This document shows positions 10,989 to 18,043 of a stretch of 64,000 bases of DNA, in pieces; within the stretch, counting starts at the first letter, position 1; every line of letters starts with the position of its first letter. Below the pieces are notes generated by a model. The model searched no databases and was not told where the DNA came from. It saw only the letters and a program-made list of their open reading frames with translations. A program made the translations under genes and the position numbers. Origin of the DNA: Chondrinema litorale (lineage in GTDB: Bacteria; Bacteroidota; Bacteroidia; Cytophagales; Flammeovirgaceae); contig NZ_CP111043.1 in assembly GCF_026250525.1 (NCBI RefSeq), forward strand, positions 3,175,001 through 3,239,000, given 5' to 3'.

Positions 10989-12467
10989 TTATTCTCTAAT
11001 TTTCATAAGGGTAAGTAAATATTTCCCTTTTTCATCTGCTTTTTCTTCTAAACTGTAGTGTAAATACTGTTGATCGTTCCAGAATGAAGCACCAGCAGTT
11101 TGCATAGCCACAAAGTTGCCATCACGATCAGCTATTTTCTTAGCAGAAGATGTTTTAGTCATATTTGCTGGATTAAACTTTCTTACTTCACCATTAGCTC
11201 TGTTTATTACAGAGATAATTCCATCGCTTTCCATACTTACCAGTCTATTAAAAGACTTATCGTTCTGTTGATCTTCTAAATCTAGATTAGTGATTTTTAA
11301 CCCACTGTTATCTATTGAAAAAGTATATGCGCTTTTAAATTGATAAGCAGCTACGTCATTCATTCTTTGAGTAAATAAGTGAATGTTATAATCATTATAA
11401 TTCATATTATTTACTGCCCACATCTTTAAAAATTGGTGATTAGGATCTTGAATGATCAGGTTTTTCAAATCTGATTTTTTTTCTTGTACAATATCATAAG
11501 ATTCAGCTACTGCAACAAGCTTGTTATCCACTGCATAAACTTTATTAATATTTATATAGTTTAAAGCTTCATTATTTCCTTTGCTCTTAATATCCATAGT
11601 TGCATTTCCTGATGCATCAGAAAAAGCATAAAACTGAGTGTTTGAATTTAATTCGCTATAGAAAATACCAAGTGGTTGTACTGATTTTTTTAAACTATAT
11701 GTTCCAGCTACAATTACTTTGTTGTTAGAATTTTTGGAGAAGTGACCTTCAAGAATTTTTTTACCATCTTCCGGAATAATTTCACCTTTTTCAATAGTAT
11801 TACCACTATTATTAAATGCCTGATAGTAAAGATTTAAATCTTTAGGGTCTGATGATTTTAAACTTGCATAAATTTTATCATCAATTACAGAAAGGTGTTG
11901 TACGAAGGCAGGTAAATTATTTTGATGTAAATTAATCAGTTTTCCTGTTTTATTTTCGAAGTCAAGTTTTACAACTAAACCTTTCTTTCCTTTAACACCT
12001 GCTAAAAATAGACTGCCATCAAGTGCAATTGATTCATAATAATATACCTGAGGTAATGCATAAAAATCATTTGTTTTTATGCTTAAATTTCTGAGGTCAA
12101 CTTTAAAGGCAGTTATTTTTTCTGAGTTAAGTTGGCTGTAAACAAGGTAGAGAAAGTCTTTATCTGTATAATAATGGTTGAAATCCATTTTCTCATCAAC
12201 AGCTAAATCTAATAGCGCTTTCTGATTAAGTCGACTATCCAATACTTGTAATGAAATACTTTTGCTGGTTGATCCTTTCTCTGCTTTAGCCTCTTTTAAA
12301 AGCAAAATACCGTGATCTCCTGCAGAGATTATATTGGTTTGTTCGTTCTGGGCATCAATTGTTATTTCTGTTTTACTTGCCATTAGTAGTTGAGCAAGGC
12401 AGCTTGTTTGTTGAAGAAAAACAAATAAAGCAGCAAGAAATAAAACTGGTTGTATAATTTTCTTCAT
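10989..12467 (-). CDS. Secreted protein of unknown function
   Basis: This is a 492-residue protein with an N-terminal signal peptide (about 1-26, ending SCLAQ). The mature part is rich in beta-strand-like segments with recurrent patterns such as KVDLRNLS, KLDFENKTG and KIYASLKSS, which suggests a beta-propeller-like or repeat fold. I do not recognise a named family, and no catalytic motif is visible. The lipobox-like Cys (QTSC) is followed by LAQ rather than a clear lipobox end, so either signal peptidase I or II is possible. It is a single gene with terminators on both sides. Confidence 0.75.
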   Translation of the reverse strand: MKKIIQPVLFLAALFVFLQQTSCLAQLLMASKTEITIDAQNEQTNIISAGDHGILLLKEAKAEKGSTSKSISLQVLDSRLNQKALLDLAVDEKMDFNHYYTDKDFLYLVYSQLNSEKITAFKVDLRNLSIKTNDFYALPQVYYYESIALDGSLFLAGVKGKKGLVVKLDFENKTGKLINLHQNNLPAFVQHLSVIDDKIYASLKSSDPKDLNLYYQAFNNSGNTIEKGEIIPEDGKKILEGHFSKNSNNKVIVAGTYSLKKSVQPLGIFYSELNSNTQFYAFSDASGNATMDIKSKGNNEALNYININKVYAVDNKLVAVAESYDIVQEKKSDLKNLIIQDPNHQFLKMWAVNNMNYNDYNIHLFTQRMNDVAAYQFKSAYTFSIDNSGLKITNLDLEDQQNDKSFNRLVSMESDGIISVINRANGEVRKFNPANMTKTSSAKKIADRDGNFVAMQTAGASFWNDQQYLHYSLEEKADEKGKYLLTLMKIRE

Positions 12468-12607
12468 GTTGAAAGTGAAATCTGTTTGAGTTATTTAGTT
12501 TGATCTTAAAACCAGTAGGTATGTAATTTAGTATGGGTATTTTACGATAGTTAACTAAGTTTTGGGAGTAAGATCAACCAAAGAATTGAAATTTTTATCA
12601 AAAAAAT

Positions 12608-12634
12608 AAAGGCTACATATCAATATGTAGCCTT
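12608..12634 (-). terminator. Intrinsic terminator after the AsmA gene
   Basis: An 11-bp inverted repeat (aaggctacata ... tatgtagcctt) lies 112 bases past the stop of the minus-strand AsmA gene, with A-rich DNA on the left that gives a U-rich tail on the minus strand. Confidence 0.75.
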
Positions 12635-12745
12635 CATATATTATTATTTCTATAATGAATTAACCTAGAAACTAATTTAATATATTTTCAAATTTTAGGG
12701 ATAAATGAAATTTGAAAAATCATTAAACATGATCCAATTTCCCAA

Positions 12746-15733
12746 TTATTCATTAGAATCGTTGTCTTTTTTCTTTTTCTTACCAAATGGATTAATCTTT
12801 TCTAATGCGTCTTTTGCTGCATCCTTCACCTCATCTACACTCTCCTTAACTTCTTCCTTATTATTTTTAGAAGTATCTTTTAAATTGGTAAGTAAGTTTT
12901 CAGCTTCTTTTTTAAGAACAACTTTAGCAGAATCTGTAACTTGTTTGCCTTCTTCTTTTAATTGTTCTTTAGCCTGATCAGCAACTTGTTCAGTAAGACT
13001 TGTTTCTCCATCACCCATTCCTACCTTAGGGTCATCGTAAGTTCCTGTAATTGCAAAAGGAAGTTTTAATGTGCTATTACCTGTTAGCGAAGCATATTTT
13101 GAGCTAAAAGAAGATCCTAATTTTTCAGCTGGTACATCCATTTTCATGTTGTAGTTTATCTGTCCGCTCAAAGTAGTGGTTCCCTCTAATGATGCTGGAA
13201 TACCTGCAAGTTTAAAATCAAATGGCTTTATATTCAATTTGCCATCTGTAATGCTCGCGTCAAAATTAATATCCTTTAAGGCTGGGTTATTTAACTCTGA
13301 AATATTTGTAAGACTACTAATTTTGCTAAGGGCTTTTACACCTTCTAAAGCAGCATCTTTTATACTAACTGCTCCCGCACCAGATAAACTTTCTAGAATT
13401 GGTAACATGTCTTTTCCAAGCTTACCATTGATCTTAAATAGCGTTGAAAAATCGCCATTAATATTTTGTGCCAATGGAGCCATTGCTTGGAACGAGTTAA
13501 AATTAGCATAAGACTTTTTGAAAGATAATTTTTTGATGTCCAGATCAAAGCTAAACTTAGGATCTGACGGGTTAGAAGTATCGTAACTACCATTGGTTGC
13601 GAAAGTACCTCCAAGTAAGTTAAACTTGAGGTCTTTCATGTTCATAATGCCATCTTTCATTGTAATACTACCAACCATGTTTGTCATACTGAGGTTGTCG
13701 TAAAGTACTTCATCTAACTTGGCATTGAACTTAAAATCAATATCTTTCGGAATGGCAACAATTTCTTCTTCAGTAGTAGCAACAGTGTCTACAGTAGTAG
13801 CTTCTTCTTCCTCTGTCATCCACTCATTTGTATCAAACTTCTTAGAGTACATGCTCATATTTCCTTTCAATACTGCGTTTTCACTAAGTGCATATGCAAT
13901 GTAGTTTGTAATGTTTCCACTTAGACTGATATCACTTTTACCAACTGTTCCTTCGTATTTTTGGAGTGTCATCTCTTTTGGTGAGAATGATGCTTTGGCC
14001 TCGCTAATAGTTATACCTTGTGGTAAGTCTACGCTAGTAAAAGTAAGGTTCTCAAGACTGGCAGTACCACTAGTCGGTAACTGATCGTATTTTTCAGCTT
14101 CAATCACAGACATCTTACCTTTAGTTTGAATATCGGCATACATTTTACCGGTTAATTTCATATCTTCTAAAGGATAGATTTTATCGATCAAGGCAAAATC
14201 TAGCCCTCCCTTCATTGTAAAATCATAGGTAGCATCGTCAAGATTGTAAATGTGACCATCTGCATGGAAAGGTTCTCCACCAACAAGCATATCAAATTGG
14301 TCTACATTAACTTTGGTGTCATTTAAAACACCATTGTTGTTGATAACTTCAGCATTAACGGTGATATTTTCCATTGGAACTGGGTATTCTGCATAAGAAA
14401 CCATTCCATTAGAAAGTGTCATTTTAGCATCTGTAGTTGGAATAGTACCTTTTGTTTCTGAGTAAATTCCTTTTGAAACTACTTTTAAATCAAAAAGGCC
14501 TTTCATAGTCAAGCCATCCATTGGAAACATAGTAGAAAGCTCTTGAAGATTAAGCGAGGCATTTACATCAGCATCTACATCGTAATCTGTAAGACCAGCT
14601 ACTCTTACTCTTCCATTTATAGGGTTTTTGCCAAAATCTAGATGCATTTTTCTTATATCGATAATCATATTATCTAGAATTGCATCTTCATTGTCCACAG
14701 TCATATCAACCATAATATTGCTTACCGCAGTTGGTAGGTCAGGGTATTTAAACATACCATTGTCTACCTTTAAATCCATTTTGAAACCTGGCATTACCTC
14801 TTCATTGTAAGTGCCTTTAACAAAGCCATTAAAAGAAATATTACCTGAGGTTTCAAGGTTTTCATATCCTTCTAAAAAATCTGGAGGAACAAGCGATAGG
14901 AGTGATTTAAACTCACTTTCTTTTGTTTCGAATGTAATATCCATTTCGTAACTATCATCTGGCATTTTAAACCAGCCATCAAAACCTATTACGAAATCGT
15001 TTAGTTTTACACTGTTTTCCAAAAACTTGAATGTGTAAACTGAAGAGATATCCATATTAAGATTTACATCAGCATCAAGTTTTGTTTTATTAAAATACTT
15101 AATGCCTTCATACTCAACTGTCATGGCTTTTGCAGAAGTAGCAGAAAGTATATCGAATACTTCTAGTGTAAAATCTCCGCTACCTTCGTGGTTTAATCCT
15201 TCAATTTCAACATAAGTGGCAAGGCTTTTATCATCATATACTACAAATCCGTCTTTTATTTCCCACTTATCAACACTTATTTTTATATCAGAAGATTCTT
15301 CAGTCTCCTCAACAGGTGCTTCTTCGGTGCTTGCTACAGCGATATCGTAGTTTGCTTTACCATCTTCTAATACTTTAATTAATAATCTGGGTTCAGTAAT
15401 GTAAAGTCCATCTACTTTAATTTCATCACCAGAAATTACGCTCATAATATTTACTGATACAGAAAGCTCGTCGATATGTGTAAGTGTGTCACCAGCAAAT
15501 GGTGCTTTACCAATTACTCCAAAATCACCAAGTTTTACAGACAGGCTAGGGAAATCTCTTATAATACTTAAACTGAGTTGATCGAAATCGTAATAAACAT
15601 CAGCATTTACATTTGCGGCAATTTGCTCATCAACAATGGCTTTTATATCGTCTTTATAAAATGTAAGTGCTATTTCAATACCACCTATAAGTAATACTAT
15701 AACACCTACAATAATTAAAAGGGCTTTTTTCAT
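12746..15733 (-). CDS. AsmA-family protein
   Basis: This is a 995-residue AsmA/TamB-superfamily protein. It has one N-terminal membrane anchor (about 4-24) and a long periplasmic body of beta strands: the N-terminal AsmA domain with DLSVSVNIMSVISGDEIKVDGL-like repeats of short strands, and a C-terminal AsmA_2-like region (LDIKKLSFKKS, GDFSTLFKINGKLG). It ends in a highly charged Lys/Glu tail (about 925-995). Such proteins form hydrophobic grooves and are linked to outer-membrane lipid transport or homeostasis. A Thr/Glu-rich insert (TEEEEATTVDTVATTEEE) lies near residue 640. It is transcribed alone. The AT-rich 437-bp region upstream shows no obvious promoter consensus on this strand. Confidence 0.87.
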   Translation of the reverse strand: MKKALLIIVGVIVLLIGGIEIALTFYKDDIKAIVDEQIAANVNADVYYDFDQLSLSIIRDFPSLSVKLGDFGVIGKAPFAGDTLTHIDELSVSVNIMSVISGDEIKVDGLYITEPRLLIKVLEDGKANYDIAVASTEEAPVEETEESSDIKISVDKWEIKDGFVVYDDKSLATYVEIEGLNHEGSGDFTLEVFDILSATSAKAMTVEYEGIKYFNKTKLDADVNLNMDISSVYTFKFLENSVKLNDFVIGFDGWFKMPDDSYEMDITFETKESEFKSLLSLVPPDFLEGYENLETSGNISFNGFVKGTYNEEVMPGFKMDLKVDNGMFKYPDLPTAVSNIMVDMTVDNEDAILDNMIIDIRKMHLDFGKNPINGRVRVAGLTDYDVDADVNASLNLQELSTMFPMDGLTMKGLFDLKVVSKGIYSETKGTIPTTDAKMTLSNGMVSYAEYPVPMENITVNAEVINNNGVLNDTKVNVDQFDMLVGGEPFHADGHIYNLDDATYDFTMKGGLDFALIDKIYPLEDMKLTGKMYADIQTKGKMSVIEAEKYDQLPTSGTASLENLTFTSVDLPQGITISEAKASFSPKEMTLQKYEGTVGKSDISLSGNITNYIAYALSENAVLKGNMSMYSKKFDTNEWMTEEEEATTVDTVATTEEEIVAIPKDIDFKFNAKLDEVLYDNLSMTNMVGSITMKDGIMNMKDLKFNLLGGTFATNGSYDTSNPSDPKFSFDLDIKKLSFKKSYANFNSFQAMAPLAQNINGDFSTLFKINGKLGKDMLPILESLSGAGAVSIKDAALEGVKALSKISSLTNISELNNPALKDINFDASITDGKLNIKPFDFKLAGIPASLEGTTTLSGQINYNMKMDVPAEKLGSSFSSKYASLTGNSTLKLPFAITGTYDDPKVGMGDGETSLTEQVADQAKEQLKEEGKQVTDSAKVVLKKEAENLLTNLKDTSKNNKEEVKESVDEVKDAAKDALEKINPFGKKKKKDNDSNE

Positions 15734-16170
15734 AGAAAATCGGCATGTATGAAGTTAAAAAAATTTGTATCTGATCGACTATTATATATAAACTTTAAAA
15801 AATGAAAAAGGTATTACCGTTATGCCTTTTTATAGAGTAAAATTACATTTTAATTTTAATATCATTTTTTTATAAACAGCCTATTTTATAGTAACATTTA
15901 ATAATGAATCAAGTGCCTAAAATCCAATTATGTTATGTATTAATAAATGTTTTGTGGATTATTTACATTTATTATTGAAATAGTTATATTATGAGTTAAT
16001 TTCTTTTTTGAAGAAAATATTAATTCTTTGAAAGGGTTAATTTTTTGAGTTTGAAATTGAGAATGATCTTCTAATTCTTACACATATTTTTTAGTAGGAA
16101 AAAAACTTAGCAGATAATTTGAAAAAAAATTTCTAAATTCAATCAATACTTAAACAACCAAATACTCCTT
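15734..16170. other. AT-rich intergenic region, no gene seen
   Basis: This 437-bp gap lies between the divergent AsmA gene and the small secreted-protein gene. No open frame, hairpin terminator or RNA gene is evident. Short imperfect repeats occur (ttaatttctttt / ttaattcttt near 15994 and 16020), and a near-promoter element (gataatttg) near 16117 is one base short of TAnnTTTG spacing. It presumably holds both divergent promoters, which I cannot place with confidence. Confidence 0.5.
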
Positions 16171-16653
16171 ATGAAAAAATATTTACTAATCACTACTGTG
16201 CTTATATGCATTTTTTCCGCATTTAACTCACCAATTTCAGCACAAATCGTAGCTTCTAGCATTCAATCTAATTCAGGTCAAAACATAAGTTGGATCAAAA
16301 ATAAAATTGAAAAATACGGTGGTAATCAAGGCAAAGAATATTCTTACAAAGTTCAATTTAATGAAGCAAATAACCAACTAATTATAGATGAGTATATAGC
16401 TGGTTCAACGACACGTCACTTTCAATATGTAATGAGTCTGTGCGACTTTAAAGAAGTTAAAAGAAATGGACTTGATGTAGAAATCTTAACAAAAGGCACT
16501 ACAGTTTTAGGACTTTCTGGCAATTCTAATCAAGAAAGTGCTTGGGCTGGTATCAGAATAAATCATTTTGTACAAGCTGAGGCAAATATTGTAAACAGAC
16601 TCAACGATGCCTTTTTAACACTTTCGAAATCTTCAGAAGGAAAATGTGACTAA
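16171..16653 (+). CDS. Small secreted protein of unknown function
   Basis: This 160-residue protein has a signal peptide of about 24 residues (ending ISAQI). The mature 135 residues contain two Cys (about 91 and the C-terminal GKCD) that could form a disulfide, and alternating strand-like segments. No family is recognised. Its stop lies 3 bases from the stop of the convergent M28 gene with no terminator between. Confidence 0.7.
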   Translation: MKKYLLITTVLICIFSAFNSPISAQIVASSIQSNSGQNISWIKNKIEKYGGNQGKEYSYKVQFNEANNQLIIDEYIAGSTTRHFQYVMSLCDFKEVKRNGLDVEILTKGTTVLGLSGNSNQESAWAGIRINHFVQAEANIVNRLNDAFLTLSKSSEGKCD

Positions 16654-16656
16654 CCT

Positions 16657-17652
16657 TTAGCTTTTGGGTACCTCATTAAATATTGTTTGAATGAGTGTTT
16701 GTCCTACAGCTTTTAGATGTTCCTTGTCTATATTTTCCAAAACATCTTGGTGTGTGTGCCAAGTATCTATAAAATAATTATCATTTACAGGGTTATATCC
16801 GATTATGTCAATCATAGGGATATGACCCTTTACATTTACATAATAGTGGTCGTCAATAATGTTGTGCTTAACTTTCTTTTTTAAGAAAAGATCTTGATAG
16901 TTAAGTTCATGGGCAATAGACCAAACTTTTTTAAGAATACTGCTTGCGTACTTATTAGAAATATCTTCATAAACAAAAGTGGTGTTTTTACCTCCAACCA
17001 TATCAAGCAAAATACCATAGAAAGCTTGGTAATTAGCTTTATGCTTATTTTCAGACCAATACTGCGAACCTAAACAATATTTTTGGCCGTCTTCTGGAGA
17101 ACCATAATCTTCTAAATCGAATAAAATAATATCAACACCTACAGGTAAATCTTTACCAGATTGAGAAAGAACACGAGCTACTTCAAGTAAAACAGCTACA
17201 CCACTTGCGCCATCGTTTGCTCCCATGATAGGCTGTTCTTTTTTATCTGTATCGTGATCGGCAAAAGGGCGAGTATCCCAGTGAGATGCGAGTAGAATTC
17301 TTTTTTTTGCACTTTCATTAAATGAGGCTACAATATTTTTACCTTGCAGCACTGTGCCATCAAAAGCTTCTGACTCAAATTCTTGTACTGTTACAGTAGC
17401 TCCAATATTTTCAAATTGATTAATAAGATAAGCACCAGTTTCTTTATGAGCTTGTGTATTGGGTACTCTTGGGCCAAACTCTAGTTGTTTCTCAAGAAAA
17501 TAATAAGCGCTATCTGCATTAAATTCTGGTGCTGGCTCTAAAGCTATTTTAGTTTCAGTCTCAGTTTTAGTATTACTTACATTTGAGGTTTCACCGCAAC
17601 TAGTTGCTAAAAAAGCGAGTATCAAGCTGCTTAAAACAAAATATCTTTTCAT
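16657..17652 (-). CDS. M28-family lipoprotein, glutaminyl-peptide-cyclotransferase-like
   Basis: A lipoprotein signal (lipobox FLATSC, Cys19) precedes an M28 alpha/beta zinc-enzyme domain. The metal and active-site landmarks are SHWDTRPFADHD, MGANDGASGVAVLLE (the metal Asp), FDLEDYG (catalytic acid pair) and WHTHQD (metal His). The spacing and the HWDTRPFAD / FDLEDYG wording resemble animal-type glutaminyl cyclases found in Bacteroidota, which close N-terminal Gln to pyroglutamate on exported proteins, more than aminopeptidases. In this phylum signal peptidase cleavage often leaves N-terminal Gln, as in several exported proteins in this window. An aminopeptidase activity cannot be excluded. 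It acts in the periplasm as a lipid-anchored enzyme. Confidence 0.82.
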   Translation of the reverse strand: MKRYFVLSSLILAFLATSCGETSNVSNTKTETETKIALEPAPEFNADSAYYFLEKQLEFGPRVPNTQAHKETGAYLINQFENIGATVTVQEFESEAFDGTVLQGKNIVASFNESAKKRILLASHWDTRPFADHDTDKKEQPIMGANDGASGVAVLLEVARVLSQSGKDLPVGVDIILFDLEDYGSPEDGQKYCLGSQYWSENKHKANYQAFYGILLDMVGGKNTTFVYEDISNKYASSILKKVWSIAHELNYQDLFLKKKVKHNIIDDHYYVNVKGHIPMIDIIGYNPVNDNYFIDTWHTHQDVLENIDKEHLKAVGQTLIQTIFNEVPKS

Positions 17653-17772
17653 ATTAATATGTATTCGGAAGGTTTTATTAGTGGCTAGTTTTTAATGTCA
17701 CTTTCAGCCAAAGTTAACCCAATAAGGTAATTAACTTTTACATTTTGGATAAATGTTTTGATGTAACAACGA

Positions 17773-17780
17773 CAAAAATA
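17773..17780 (-). promoter_or_regulatory. Possible -7 box for the M28 gene
   Basis: Read on the minus strand this is TATTTTTG, a match to TAnnTTTG, about 120 bases upstream of the M28 start. No good TTTG partner at the -33 spacing is seen. Confidence 0.35.
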
Positions 17781-17854
17781 TAGGCTTTAACTAATAGTGA
17801 GTTAATTATGAACCAAATATGGGCAACATACATCATTTTACCATGAAATTTATT

Positions 17855-17862
17855 TATATTTG
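17855..17862 (+). promoter_or_regulatory. Possible -7 box upstream of the PAS/GAF kinase cluster
   Basis: TATATTTG is an exact TAnnTTTG match. No exact TTTG lies at the expected distance. Transcription would begin near 17869, just before a mini-ORF (17871-17900) and a terminator hairpin (17905-17943). Confidence 0.5.
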
Positions 17863-17904
17863 CGTTACACATGAATTCCATTAGTCAATTGTTAAATTGA
17901 AGTG

Positions 17905-17943
17905 AAGGGTACAGAATATTTTCTGTATCCTTTCTGTTTTTTT
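17905..17943 (+). terminator. Terminator-like hairpin in the leader of the kinase cluster
   Basis: This is a 12-bp stem (aagggtacagaa with ttctgtatcctt, one G-T pair) with a 4-base loop, followed by a T-rich tail. It lies about 100 bases upstream of the kinase start and about 45 bases after a TATATTTG box. It may be an attenuator, or the end of a small RNA of about 75 bases. Confidence 0.65.
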
Positions 17944-18008
17944 AGCCCTTCTGTTAGTTTTACTTAGAATTTTTTTCTCTTAAATTGATGTATTAAATAG
18001 GGTTTAGC

Positions 18009-18026
18009 GAAGAACAATTGTTCTTC
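18009..18026. promoter_or_regulatory. Perfect 18-bp palindrome, candidate operator
   Basis: GAAGAACAATTGTTCTTC is a perfect palindrome with 9-base half-sites. It ends 17 bases before the kinase ATG at 18044, so a bound dimer or an RNA hairpin there could affect transcription or translation start. Confidence 0.45.
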
Positions 18027-18043
18027 TCAACAATTATTAGCCA

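Noticed and set aside
12705..12977. Plus-strand ORFs over the AsmA gene (12705, 13176, 13719, 14628)
   Set aside because: They are shadows of a clear 995-residue minus-strand gene.
15890..15955. Inverted aacattta ... taaatgtt pair in the AsmA upstream region
   Set aside because: An eight-base match about 60 bases apart in very AT-rich DNA is expected by chance.
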